NCBI RefSeq assembly: GCF_041080625.1
Contig: NZ_CP163518.1
Coordinates: 7,433,501 to 7,497,500, forward strand
DNA: 64,000 bases
Reading direction: 5' to 3'
Origin: Streptomyces sp. CG1
GTDB lineage: Bacteria > Actinomycetota > Actinomycetes > Streptomycetales > Streptomycetaceae
This document shows, piece by piece, positions 16,916 to 25,847 of the stretch. The notes beneath the pieces were generated by a model that saw nothing but the letters and a program-made list of their open reading frames with translations, was not told where the DNA came from and did no database searches. A program made the translations under genes and the position numbers. The number at the start of each line of letters is the position of its first letter. Positions within the stretch are counted from its first letter, which is position 1.

Positions 16916-18250
16916 TCAGATGCGCGCGAAGGCCTGCTCGATGATGTCGAGGCCCTCGCTCAGGAGGTCCTCGCCGATCACCAGCGGGGGCAGGAAGCGC
17001 AGTACGTTGCCGTAGGTGCCGCAGGTCAGGACCAGCAGGCCCTCGGCGTGGCAGGCCTTGGCGAGCGCGGCGGTGGCCTCGGGGTTCGGCTCCTTGGTCG
17101 TACGGTCCTTGACCAGCTCGATGGCGATCATGGCGCCGCGCCCACGCACGTCACCGATGATGTCGAACTTCTCGGCCATGGCGGCGAGGCGACCCTTCAT
17201 GATCTCCTCGATGCGCCGGGCCTTGCCGTTGAGGTCCAGCTCCTTCATGGTCTCGATGGCGCCGAGCGCACCGGCGCAGGCGACCGGGTTACCACCGTAG
17301 GTGCCACCCAGGCCACCCGCGTGCGCGGCGTCCATGATCTCGGCGCGCCCGGTGACGGCGGCGAGCGGAAGCCCGCCGGCGATGCCCTTGGCGGTGGTGA
17401 TGAGGTCGGGAACGATCCCCTCGTCCTCACAGGCGAACCACTGCCCGGTCCGGCAGAACCCGGACTGAATCTCATCGGCGACGAAGACGATCCCGTTGTC
17501 GGCGGCGAACTGCCGAATCGCCGGGAGGAACCCCTTGGCCGGCTCGATGAAGCCGCCCTCGCCGAGAACCGGCTCGATGATGATCGCGGCGATGTTGTCC
17601 GCGCCGACCTGCTTGCTCATCTGGTCGATGGCCTGCGCGGCGGCCTCGGGGCCGGCGTTCTCCGCCCCGGTCGGCCAGCGGTAGCCGTACGCCACCGGCA
17701 CCCGGTACACCTCGGGCGCGAAGGGCCCGAACCCGTGCTTGTACGGCATGTTCTTGGCGGTGAGCGCCATGGTCAGGTTGGTCCGCCCGTGATACCCGTG
17801 ATCGAACACCACCACGGCCTGCCGCTTGGTGTAGGCGCGAGCGATCTTGACGGCGTTCTCGACGGCCTCGGCGCCGGAGTTGAACAGCGCGGACTTCTTG
17901 GCGTGGTCACCCGGGGTCAGCTCGGCGAGAGCCTCCGCGACCTCCACATAGCCCTCGTACGGGGTGACCATGAAACAGGTGTGGGTGAAGTCGGCGAGCT
18001 GGGCGGAGGCGCGCCGTACGACGGCCTCGGCGGAGGCGCCGACGGAGGTCACGGCGATGCCGGAACCGAAGTCGATGAGCCGGTTGCCGTCGACGTCCTC
18101 GATGATCCCGCCACCGGCGCGCGCGGTGAAGACGGGCAGCACCGAGCCCACGCCCTGCGCGACCGCGGCGGTACGGCGGGCCTGCAGTTCCTGCGACTTC
18201 GGACCGGGGATGGCGGTGACGACGCGGCGCTCCTGCGGAAGTGCGGTCAT
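16916..18250 (-). CDS. gabT: 4-aminobutyrate--2-oxoglutarate transaminase
   Basis: This 444-residue class III aminotransferase starts at ATG 18250 with AGGGAG five bases upstream. PLP contacts are NSGAEAVENAVKIAR, FDHGYHGRT, FVADEIQSGF and the Schiff-base lysine in TTAKGIAGG (Lys288). GGTYGGNPVACAGALGA completes the class III pattern. It converts GABA plus 2-oxoglutarate to succinate semialdehyde plus glutamate. It links the polyamine operon at 5.7-13 kb (which yields GABA) with the dehydrogenase at 22.6 kb (which uses succinate semialdehyde). It is transcribed alone, divergent from the VirD4-like gene. Confidence 0.93.
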   Translation of the reverse strand: MTALPQERRVVTAIPGPKSQELQARRTAAVAQGVGSVLPVFTARAGGGIIEDVDGNRLIDFGSGIAVTSVGASAEAVVRRASAQLADFTHTCFMVTPYEGYVEVAEALAELTPGDHAKKSALFNSGAEAVENAVKIARAYTKRQAVVVFDHGYHGRTNLTMALTAKNMPYKHGFGPFAPEVYRVPVAYGYRWPTGAENAGPEAAAQAIDQMSKQVGADNIAAIIIEPVLGEGGFIEPAKGFLPAIRQFAADNGIVFVADEIQSGFCRTGQWFACEDEGIVPDLITTAKGIAGGLPLAAVTGRAEIMDAAHAGGLGGTYGGNPVACAGALGAIETMKELDLNGKARRIEEIMKGRLAAMAEKFDIIGDVRGRGAMIAIELVKDRTTKEPNPEATAALAKACHAEGLLVLTCGTYGNVLRFLPPLVIGEDLLSEGLDIIEQAFARI

Positions 18251-18540
18251 GGGGGCTCCCTGATGATCTTGCGTACCGGGCGGTCCCGGACGATTCCGGG
18301 CGGTGTGTTTTCGGCCGCTTACCTATCTTTCTTCGCAGGCTAGGGCCGGGGGCGGGGGGTGGGCATGCTCCATGTGGGCGTTGTCGGGCGCTCCGGTTGT
18401 CCGCCATGGATATAGCCGCATGATCGGGGTACGTCCAGTCGGCGGGTGCTCTCGGCCGCGTATACGGTGAACTCCCCTTCCTGGGGCGTTAGATTGGCTC
18501 GCTGATGGTGGATGGAACAGCTGGTCAGGGGGCAAGGGCG

Positions 18541-20667
18541 ATGGACAGCGACGGCACGCGAGACGCGCGCGGCACGCATGCGCATCCTGTACCGCGTCCG
18601 GCGACACCGCCGCAGGCGGGCGGCATGCCACCGAAGCCCACGTCACCACCTGGGGTCCCGCCGAAACCGGACGGCTCCGCCTTCCTGACCTGGCTGCGGA
18701 CACCTCGCCCGGAGGCGGCGCCCGGCGTGTGGCGCCTCGGACACCGGCCTCGGCCCGAGCAGGAGCCCGAGCGGATCCCGGCCCGGCAGCTGATCAGCGG
18801 AGCCCTGATCGCCTTCCTCGTCGGCTGGCTGGTCTGGTCCCTGCTGTGGAACGGCTATCTCGGCAGCTGGTGGGTCCTGCCGTTCCAACTGCTCATCCCC
18901 GAATCCTGGCGCAACAGCGACAGCAATGTGGCGCGTGCCTTCCTCTGGTACGGCTACTACACCCTCATCGGCCTCACCATCCTGCTGATCGTCGGCCGTC
19001 TCGGCCGCTGGGGCGAGGTCTGGCGCCGCTACGGCCCGCCGGCCTGGGGTCCGGCCATGCCGGTGGCCGAGCGTTCGCCCGCACCCGAGCAGGACCCCGT
19101 CGAGTGGCCCCATCTGCGCCAAGCCGGCGCCCATGAGGCCGCCGATCGGCTTGCCGCCGAGGCGAGGTCCGGGCTCATGCGGGACGTCGATCACGCGCGG
19201 ATCAGCCGGGCCTGGCAGGGAGTGCGGTCGGGACGGCACAGCCTGGCCACCTTCACCGGCGCCGTGCTCAAGGACGGCTCCGCCGCCTGCCTGCATCCCA
19301 GCGGTGAGCGCGACCTGCCCGCCCGGCATGCTCGCCACGACCTGGTCACCGGCCAGGTCCGGCTCGGTACCGCCGCCGACGACGCACGCAACCCCTACCA
19401 CTACCGCGGTGCCGGGCTCGGCCTCGACCCCGGGCTGCTCGGCACCTCGCTGCTGGCCGTCGGCCCGGCCGGCTCCGGAAAGACCGGTGCGCTGGTACGG
19501 CCGCTCGCCGAGTCCCTGTGCCTGCACGCCCTCGCCGGGCGCGCCTCCGTCGTGGTCGTCGGCGCGGCGGACGCCGGACTCGGCCCGGCCGAGGGCTACG
19601 ACGTCGTCGTCCGCATCGGCCACCCGGAGTCCGTCTACGACCTCGACCTCTACGGCGGCATGGCCGACCCCGACGAGGCCGCGGCCATACTCGCCGAGGC
19701 CCTCGTCGGCGATCTCGCCGACCCGCACCCGGGCAGCGACACCCGCCGCTCCACCACGGTCCTCGCCCAGCTGCTCGGCCCCTTCCACGCCGTCCACGGC
19801 CGCTTCCCGTCCGTGCCCGAACTGCGCGGGCTCCTCGACGGTGCTCCCGGCCCGCTCGCCGCGCTGCGCAAGGCGCTGACGGACACCGGACAGGACGGGC
19901 TCCTGCGCGAACTCGACGCCCGTGAGCGGCAGATGGCCCACCCGGGTGACGTCAGCGCCATGCTCGCCGACCGGATCGCGCTGCTCGACCGGCCCGCCTT
20001 CGCCGCCTTCTTCGACACCTCCGGACAGAGCCGGCCGTTCTCGCTCCAGGCTCTCGACCATCCGGTCCGGGTCCGTATCGACCTGCCCCAGCGGGGCCAC
20101 GCCGACGCCTCCCGGATCCTGGCCCGACTGGTGCTCGCACAGTTCACCGCGGCGGTGACGGCACGGGAGGACCGGTCGCTCTTCGCCTGTCTGATCCTCG
20201 ACGACGCCTCAGGTGTCGTCACCCCGGAGGCCGTCCGCGGCATCCAGCGGCTGCGTTCCGTGGGCGCCGGCGCGGTGCTCACCCTGCGCACCCTGGACGA
20301 CGTGCCCCGGCCGCTGCGCGGACCGCTCCTCGGCGCCACCGGCTGCCGGATGGCACTGTCCGGGGTCACTCCCTGGGACGGGCAGGACTTCGCCGAGGTG
20401 TGGGGCAAGGAGTGGACGGAGACCCGGGACGTCACCGACCGGCAGATCATCGCCGAGACCCCCGCCGGCAAGGCCGTGCACATGCTGCGCCGGGTCATCA
20501 CCGGAAAGGCGCCCACCGCCCGAGCCGTCACGGTCCGGCAGGTCGAGCGGGAGCGGTGGTCGGCTTCTGAGTTGGCTCATGGGGTGCCGGCCGGGCATGC
20601 GGTGTTGTCGTTGACGAGTGTGCGGGGGGAGCATGCGCCGCCGTTGCTGGTGGATTTGAGGGGGTGA
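18541..20667 (+). CDS. TraD/VirD4-like membrane ATP/GTP-binding protein
   Basis: ATG 18541 is preceded by AGGGGGCAAGGG and is preferred to ATG 18505, which has no ribosome site. The 708 residues comprise a Pro-rich cytoplasmic start, two transmembrane helices (about 84-104 and 138-152), and an ATPase domain with Walker A GPAGSGKT (308-315) and a Walker-B-like LFACLILDDASG. Near the end, TPWDGQDFAEVWGKEW and DRQIIAETPAGKAVHMLRR resemble the C-terminal part of coupling ATPases. Such proteins pump DNA or protein across a membrane, but no relaxase, pilus or secretion genes lie nearby. It is probably a chromosomal gene of unknown job rather than part of a conjugative element. Confidence 0.7.
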   Translation: MDSDGTRDARGTHAHPVPRPATPPQAGGMPPKPTSPPGVPPKPDGSAFLTWLRTPRPEAAPGVWRLGHRPRPEQEPERIPARQLISGALIAFLVGWLVWSLLWNGYLGSWWVLPFQLLIPESWRNSDSNVARAFLWYGYYTLIGLTILLIVGRLGRWGEVWRRYGPPAWGPAMPVAERSPAPEQDPVEWPHLRQAGAHEAADRLAAEARSGLMRDVDHARISRAWQGVRSGRHSLATFTGAVLKDGSAACLHPSGERDLPARHARHDLVTGQVRLGTAADDARNPYHYRGAGLGLDPGLLGTSLLAVGPAGSGKTGALVRPLAESLCLHALAGRASVVVVGAADAGLGPAEGYDVVVRIGHPESVYDLDLYGGMADPDEAAAILAEALVGDLADPHPGSDTRRSTTVLAQLLGPFHAVHGRFPSVPELRGLLDGAPGPLAALRKALTDTGQDGLLRELDARERQMAHPGDVSAMLADRIALLDRPAFAAFFDTSGQSRPFSLQALDHPVRVRIDLPQRGHADASRILARLVLAQFTAAVTAREDRSLFACLILDDASGVVTPEAVRGIQRLRSVGAGAVLTLRTLDDVPRPLRGPLLGATGCRMALSGVTPWDGQDFAEVWGKEWTETRDVTDRQIIAETPAGKAVHMLRRVITGKAPTARAVTVRQVERERWSASELAHGVPAGHAVLSLTSVRGEHAPPLLVDLRG

Positions 20668-20734
20668 GGGGCGGGCGCGGGGACCGTACGGTGAGGCAGA
20701 ATCGGTGTAGGCCGTTCGTACGGTTCGGCCAAAG

Positions 20735-20792
20735 ATTGCGGTGATTGTCTCGATCGCGGTGATCACCGCGATCACCGTCATCACCGCGATCG
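20735..20792. promoter_or_regulatory. Operator array of repeated GCGGTGAT / ATCACCGC half-sites before pucR
   Basis: Three head-to-tail 9-base units, ATCACCGCG (20762), ATCACCGTC (20771) and ATCACCGCG (20780), follow two inverted copies, TTGCGGTGAT (20736) and CGCGGTGAT (20755). Bases 20752-20773 form a perfect 22-base palindrome. The array ends 27 bases before the pucR start codon, as expected for an autoregulatory operator. Confidence 0.6.
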
Positions 20793-20819
20793 ACCGGAAT
20801 TCCTCGTCCTGAAGGCCTC

Positions 20820-22475
20820 ATGCCCCCTACCCTCGCCTCGCTCGTCCACCACTCCGCGCTCAAGCTGACCGTGCGCGCGGGCGAGGACCGTCTCGACGTG
20901 CCCGTCCGCTGGGCCCACGTCAGCGAGCTGGCCGACCCCGTGCCGTACATGGAGGGCGGCGAACTGCTGCTGATCACCGCGCTGAAGCTGGACGCGGAGG
21001 ACCGGGAGGCCATGCGGCGGTATGTGAAGCGCCTGGCGGGGGCCGGTGTCGTCGGGCTCGGGTTCGCCGTGGGGGTGAATTACGAGGAGATCCCCGAGGC
21101 TCTTGTCGACGCCGCCCGGGAAGAAGGGCTGCCGCTGCTCGAAGTGCCCCGCCGCACCCCCTTCCTGGCCATCAGCAAGGCCGTGTCCGCCGCCATCGCC
21201 GCCGACCAGTACCGAGCCGTCACCGCAGGCTTCGCCGCCCAGCGCGAGCTGACCAAGCAGGCCCTGAACGCAGGGCCCGAGGGGCTGCTCGGCGTGCTCG
21301 CCGCGCAGGTCGACGGATGGGCCGCCCTCTACGACGCCTCCGGCGCCGTCGTCGCCGCCGCGCCGGAGTGGGCAGGGCGGCGGGCCGCCCGGCTGACCGC
21401 CGAGGTCGAGCGGTTGCGGGAACGGCCCGCCCCGGCCTCCGCCGTCGTCGGCGGGCCCGAGCACGAGGACCGGATCGAGCTGCACTCCCTGGGGACCGGG
21501 CGGCGGCCGCGCGCCGCGCTCGCCGTCGGTACCGCCGCCGCCCTCGGTACCGCCGAGCGGTACGCCGTGCACTCCTCCATCGCCCTGCTCACTCTCACCA
21601 CCGAACGCTCCCGCTCGCTGCACGCGGCCGAACAGCGTCTCGGTACGGCGGTGCTGCGCATGCTGCTCGCCGGGGAACCCGACCACGCCCGCGCCGTCGC
21701 CGGGGACCTGTACGGCGGGCTGCTCGACGCGCCGTTCCGGATGATCGTCGCCGAGTCGGTGTCCGGAACCGCCGCCCGGGTGCACGCGGACGCCCACGGC
21801 CATGTCGCCAAGCCGGTGTCCGGGGGCGCCACCCTCGTCGCCGACGCCGGCGGTGATCCACTGGGCGGGCTCACGGAGAGCGTGGAGGCCGCCGCCGCGC
21901 GCTCCGGCGAGGCCGTACTGGTCGTGCCCGAGGGCGGGCGGCTCGTGGTGCTCGCCGCCGACGGGGGCGCGGCGGTGGCCGCCTGTACGCAGTACGCGGC
22001 GGCGCTGGAGGCGGCGCGGGCGCTGCCCGAGCAGGCCGGGGGTGACGAGGAGGAGCTGGTCGTCGGGCTGTCCGCGCCCGCCGGGCCCATCGCCGCCGCG
22101 GCCGCCTACAAGCAGGCCGAGCAGGCGCTGTCGGTGGCGCGGCGGCGCGGGCGGGTGCTGGTGGAGCACGAGCAGCTGGCCGCGGGGTCCGTGCTGCCGC
22201 TGCTGGCCGACGACGCGGTGAAGGCGTTCGCCGACGGGTTGCTGCGGGCGTTGCACGAGCACGACGCGACGGGGCGGGGAGATCTGGTCGCCTCGCTGCG
22301 GGCGTGGCTGTCCCGGCACGGGCAGTGGGACGCGGCCGCGGCGGACCTCGGGGTGCACCGGCACACGCTGCGCTATCGGATGCGGCGGGTCGAGGAGATC
22401 CTGGGGCGGTCGCTGGACGATCCCGATGTACGGATGGAGCTGTGGCTCGCCCTGAAGGCGACGTCGACGGAGTGA
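20820..22475 (+). CDS. PucR family transcriptional regulator (likely GABA regulator)
   Basis: This 551-residue protein starts at ATG 20820 behind GAAGG. Residues about 5-125 are the PucR N-terminal domain (VRWAHVSELADPVPYMEGGE, then LLITALKL). A GGDEF-like middle region follows. The C-terminal helix-turn-helix reads WDAAAADLGVHRHTLRYRMR, the PucR HTH. Relatives next to gabT and gabD genes activate GABA use. Here it lies directly upstream of a succinate-semialdehyde-type dehydrogenase and near gabT, so that role is a good inference. A dense repeat array sits in its own leader. Confidence 0.85.
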   Translation: MPPTLASLVHHSALKLTVRAGEDRLDVPVRWAHVSELADPVPYMEGGELLLITALKLDAEDREAMRRYVKRLAGAGVVGLGFAVGVNYEEIPEALVDAAREEGLPLLEVPRRTPFLAISKAVSAAIAADQYRAVTAGFAAQRELTKQALNAGPEGLLGVLAAQVDGWAALYDASGAVVAAAPEWAGRRAARLTAEVERLRERPAPASAVVGGPEHEDRIELHSLGTGRRPRAALAVGTAAALGTAERYAVHSSIALLTLTTERSRSLHAAEQRLGTAVLRMLLAGEPDHARAVAGDLYGGLLDAPFRMIVAESVSGTAARVHADAHGHVAKPVSGGATLVADAGGDPLGGLTESVEAAAARSGEAVLVVPEGGRLVVLAADGGAAVAACTQYAAALEAARALPEQAGGDEEELVVGLSAPAGPIAAAAAYKQAEQALSVARRRGRVLVEHEQLAAGSVLPLLADDAVKAFADGLLRALHEHDATGRGDLVASLRAWLSRHGQWDAAAADLGVHRHTLRYRMRRVEEILGRSLDDPDVRMELWLALKATSTE

Positions 22476-22476
22476 C

Positions 22477-22494
22477 CGCGCCGGCCCAGGCGCG
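22477..22494 (+). terminator. Weak hairpin after pucR
   Basis: CGCGCC (22477-22482) and GGCGCG (22489-22494) make a six-base stem right after the pucR stop. No T tract follows. It may only attenuate readthrough into the dehydrogenase gene. Confidence 0.3.
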
Positions 22495-22647
22495 AGCGGA
22501 CGGCTCACCCCGCCACCGACCCCGCCATTCCGGCGTACCCCCCACCCCGACTGCTACGACTCGGACAAACGACCCTCGGCCGCCCCCGCCCTACCGTGGA
22601 GCTCGAAAGCCAAGCACCCCCAAACGCGGAAAGGCCGGGACTCGCAG

Positions 22648-24096
22648 ATGACTTCCACCCACGCCTTCTGGCTCGCCGGCCGCCAGGTCACCGGCGAGGA
22701 CACCTTCGACGTCACCTCCCCGTGGGACGGCCGGCTCGTCGGCAAGGTCAGCGTGCCGACCGACGCCCAGGTCGAGGAGGCCGTGGCCGCCGCGTACGCC
22801 GTGCGGGACGAGTTCGCCGCCACCCCGGCGCACGTGCGCGCCGCGGCGCTCGACCACGTCAGCAGGCGGCTGGTCGAGCGCACCGAGGAGATCGCCCAGC
22901 TGATCTCCGCCGAGAACGGCAAGCCGATCAAGTGGGCCCGCGGGGAAGTCGGACGCGCCGTTTCGGTGTTCCGGTTCGCCGCCGAAGAGGCCCGCCGGTT
23001 CAACGGCGGCGAGGCCCAGCGGCTCGACACCGACCTCGGTGGGCAGGGGCGTCTCGCCCTCACCCGCCGCTTCCCGAAGGGCGTCGTGCTCGGCATCGCG
23101 CCGTTCAACTTCCCGCTGAACCTGTGCGCCCACAAGATCGCCCCTGCGATCGCCGCCGGCGCCCCGATCATCCTCAAGCCGGCCCCGGCCACCCCGCTGT
23201 CCGGCCTGATCATCAGCGACCTGCTCGCCGAGACCGAGGGCCTCCCGGCCGGCTCCTGGAGCATCCTCCCGGTCGGCAACGACAAGATGCCCGCCCTCGT
23301 CCAGGACGAGCGGCTGCCGGTCATCTCCTTCACCGGTTCCGAGAAGGTCGGTTACGCGATCATGGACTCGGTGCCGCGCAAGCACTGCACGCTGGAGCTG
23401 GGCGGCAACGGCGCGGCCGTGGTCCTCGGCGACTTCGCCTCCGACGCCGACCTGGACTGGGCCGCGACCCGCATCGCGACCTTCTCCAACTACCAGGGCG
23501 GCCAGTCCTGCATCTCCGTGCAGCGCGTGATCGCCGACGCGTCGGTGTACGACCGCCTGCTGCCGCGCATCGTCGCCGCCGTCGAGGCCCAGGTCACCGG
23601 CGACCCGAACGACGCCAAGACGGACGTCGGCCCGCTGGTCAGCGAGGCCGCCGCGCAGCGCGTGGAGTCCTGGGTGAAGGAGGCGGTCGAGGCCGGCGCC
23701 ACGCTGCTCACCGGTGGCGACCGCGACGGCGCCTCCTACGCGCCGACCGTCCTCACCGACGTACCGGCCGATGTCACCCTCTCCTGCGAGGAGGTGTTCG
23801 GGCCCGTCCTCACCGTGCAGAAGGTGGACGGGGAGGCGGCGGCCTTCGCCGCCGTCAACTCCTCCAAGTACGGCCTCCAGGCAGGCGTGTTCACCCACGA
23901 CCTGCAGGTCGCCTTCCGCGCCCACCGCGCCCTCGAGGTCGGTGGCGTGGTGATCGGCGACGTCCCGTCCTACCGTGCCGACCAGATGCCGTACGGCGGT
24001 GCCAAGCAGTCCGGTGTGGGCCGTGAGGGCGTCAAGTTCGCGATGGACGACTACACATACGAGCGCGTGCTGGTCCTGACCGGCCTCGCGCTCTGA
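22648..24096 (+). CDS. gabD: Succinate-semialdehyde-type aldehyde dehydrogenase
   Basis: This 482-residue aldehyde dehydrogenase starts at ATG 22648. The catalytic Cys is in NYQGGQSCISVQR (Cys288) and the general base in CTLELGGNGAAV (Glu250). GIAPFNFPLNLCAHKI and IILKPAPATPLSGL form the cofactor pocket, and the end PYGGAKQSGVGREGVKFAMD is canonical. Substrate is inferred from context: it follows the PucR regulator and lies near gabT, so oxidation of succinate semialdehyde to succinate is most likely. Sequence alone would also allow other aldehydes. The ribosome site is weak. A strong terminator closes the unit. Confidence 0.82.
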   Translation: MTSTHAFWLAGRQVTGEDTFDVTSPWDGRLVGKVSVPTDAQVEEAVAAAYAVRDEFAATPAHVRAAALDHVSRRLVERTEEIAQLISAENGKPIKWARGEVGRAVSVFRFAAEEARRFNGGEAQRLDTDLGGQGRLALTRRFPKGVVLGIAPFNFPLNLCAHKIAPAIAAGAPIILKPAPATPLSGLIISDLLAETEGLPAGSWSILPVGNDKMPALVQDERLPVISFTGSEKVGYAIMDSVPRKHCTLELGGNGAAVVLGDFASDADLDWAATRIATFSNYQGGQSCISVQRVIADASVYDRLLPRIVAAVEAQVTGDPNDAKTDVGPLVSEAAAQRVESWVKEAVEAGATLLTGGDRDGASYAPTVLTDVPADVTLSCEEVFGPVLTVQKVDGEAAAFAAVNSSKYGLQAGVFTHDLQVAFRAHRALEVGGVVIGDVPSYRADQMPYGGAKQSGVGREGVKFAMDDYTYERVLVLTGLAL

Positions 24097-24121
24097 CCTG
24101 CCACGGACAGGTCAGCCGGAG

Positions 24122-24162
24122 ACGGCCGCAGCCCACTGTGCGGGGGCTGCGGCCGTTTCTCT
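24122..24162 (+). terminator. Rho-independent terminator after the dehydrogenase gene
   Basis: ACGGCCGCAGCCC (24122-24134) pairs perfectly with GGGCTGCGGCCGT (24144-24156) and is followed by a T/C-rich tail (TTTCTCTCTTTT). This is one of the few hairpins in the window with a classical U-rich tail. Confidence 0.85.
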
Positions 24163-24300
24163 CTTTTCTGCATGTTTTCTGCCTGATTTCTGCTTCCTGG
24201 TAAAGGAATCGACATCGGCTGTTCAAGAGTCCTGCCCTGAGTCTTGATCTGTCCATGACTCACCCGATGGGATGCGCCTGACCACTTCGTCCGAGTCGGG

Positions 24301-24320
24301 TCCGTCCTGATCAGGACGGA
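24301..24320. promoter_or_regulatory. Perfect 20-base palindrome in the S53 peptidase leader
   Basis: TCCGTCCTGATCAGGACGGA reads the same on both strands and ends 21 bases before the peptidase start codon, just upstream of its AGGGGA ribosome site. It could be an operator or an RNA hairpin that controls ribosome access. Confidence 0.45.
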
Positions 24321-24341
24321 ACAGACCACTCAGGGGACCAC

Positions 24342-25709
24342 ATGCACATAGCCCGTTCCGGGCGCGGCGTCGCGGCGTCCGCCGCCACCGTCGCGCTCGT
24401 CGCCGCCGCACTGGCGGCCACCTCCCAGGCCGGCGCCACCACCGCCGCGCCCGCCGGCGTACCGCACACCTTCGCGCAGCCGGCCGTCGCGGGGCACTCC
24501 CTGGTGCACGGCGTGGCCAGCCCCCTCCCCATCGAGCAGTGCCAGGCCAAGTGGCACATCAACTGCTACAACCCGCTGCAGTACCGCACCGCGTACAACC
24601 TGAACCCGCTGTACAAGAAGGGGATCACGGGCAAGGGGCGGACGATCGTCATCGTCGACTCCTTCGGCTCCCCGACCGTCCAGCACGATCTGGACGTCTA
24701 CAGCAAGCAGTTCGGGCTGCCCAGCACCAAGGTCAACGTCGTCAAGTGGGGCAACGTTCCGCCCTTCGACCCGAAGAACTCCGACATGACGGGCTGGGCC
24801 GGCGAGACCACGCTGGACGTCGAGATGGCGCACGCCGTCGCGCCGGACGCCAAGATCGTGCTGGTCGAGACGGCGGTCGCCGAGACCGAGGGCACCACCG
24901 GTCTGCCGGAGATGATGTCCGCCGAGAAGTCCATGATCGACCACGGGGTCGGCGACGTCATCAGCCAGAGCTTCGGCGCCACCGAGAACACCTTCCCGGG
25001 CTTCGACAAGGGTGACTTCTCCAGCATCAAGAAGCTCCGGTACGCCTTCGAGGACGCCCAGCGCAAGCACGTGACGGTCCTCGCCTCCTCCGGTGACGGC
25101 GGCGCCACCGACGCCATGGCGGACGGCAAGACGTTCTACAAGTACCGCGTCAACTCCTGGCCGTCCTCCGACCCGTTGGTCACCTCCATCGGCGGCACCC
25201 AGCTGCACCTGAACGACAAGGGCCAGCGCGTCAAGCCGGACAGCGTCTACAACGACAACGGCGCGGGCGGCGGCGGCCAGTCCCACGTGTTCACCCGCCC
25301 GTCCTTCCAGGACGGCGTGAAGAACGTGGTCGGCACCCGCCGCGGCACCCCGGACATCTCCATGGCCGCCGCGGTCAACGGCGGTGCCTGGGTGTACGGC
25401 AGCTACGACCCGACCGCCACCGGCTGGGACGTCTCCGGTGGCACCAGCGAGGCGAGCCCGCTCTTCTCGGGCATCGTCGCGCTCGCCGACCAGGTGGCCG
25501 GCCACCGCGTGGGCGACATCAACGCGGCCCTCTACACCCTGCTGAAGCAGAAGAACCCGGGCGTCGTCGACGTCAACGACGGCACGGACAACAGCTACCA
25601 GGGCGTCACGGGCTACAAGGCCGTCAACGGCTACGACATGGCTACCGGCGTCGGCACCCTGGACGCCCTCCGCTTCGTCCCGGCCCTCGCCAAGGCGAGC
25701 CGCGGCTGA
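24342..25709 (+). CDS. Secreted S53 (sedolisin) family serine-carboxyl peptidase
   Basis: This 455-residue protein starts at ATG 24342 with AGGGGA upstream. It has a Sec signal (about 1-33) and only a short propeptide, unlike the roughly 150-200 residue prodomain of classic sedolisins. The catalytic pair is in GETTLDVEMAH (Glu155, Asp159), the oxyanion Asp in LASSGDGG (Asp252) and the nucleophile in SGGTSEASPLFSG (Ser369). The C-terminal YDMATGVGTLD is the usual calcium site. It should degrade proteins outside the cell. It is a single-gene unit flanked by terminators, with a striking palindrome in its leader. Confidence 0.88.
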   Translation: MHIARSGRGVAASAATVALVAAALAATSQAGATTAAPAGVPHTFAQPAVAGHSLVHGVASPLPIEQCQAKWHINCYNPLQYRTAYNLNPLYKKGITGKGRTIVIVDSFGSPTVQHDLDVYSKQFGLPSTKVNVVKWGNVPPFDPKNSDMTGWAGETTLDVEMAHAVAPDAKIVLVETAVAETEGTTGLPEMMSAEKSMIDHGVGDVISQSFGATENTFPGFDKGDFSSIKKLRYAFEDAQRKHVTVLASSGDGGATDAMADGKTFYKYRVNSWPSSDPLVTSIGGTQLHLNDKGQRVKPDSVYNDNGAGGGGQSHVFTRPSFQDGVKNVVGTRRGTPDISMAAAVNGGAWVYGSYDPTATGWDVSGGTSEASPLFSGIVALADQVAGHRVGDINAALYTLLKQKNPGVVDVNDGTDNSYQGVTGYKAVNGYDMATGVGTLDALRFVPALAKASRG

Positions 25710-25734
25710 CGATCGGGCGCCAGCACCACGACTG

Positions 25735-25765
25735 AGCCGGCCCGGGTCCCCGACCCGGGCCGGTT
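25735..25765. terminator. Bidirectional terminator between the S53 gene and the GH3 gene
   Basis: CCGGCCCGGGTC (25737-25748) pairs with GACCCGGGCCGG (25752-25763) around a CCC loop, extended by a G-T and an A-T pair. The two genes converge here. Confidence 0.75.
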
Positions 25766-25847
25766 CGCATGTCCGCGGGGAGAACGGGTCCGGCACCGCT
25801 GCCTTCCGGTGCCGGACCCCTTCCCGTCGCCGGGCCCCTCCGGACCC

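Noticed and set aside
18541..20667. Integrated conjugative element around the VirD4-like gene
   Set aside because: No integrase, relaxase, replication gene, tRNA attachment site or change in composition is visible.
22477..22494. Strong terminator after pucR
   Set aside because: Only a six-base stem and no T tract; kept as a weak hairpin, and readthrough into the dehydrogenase gene remains likely.
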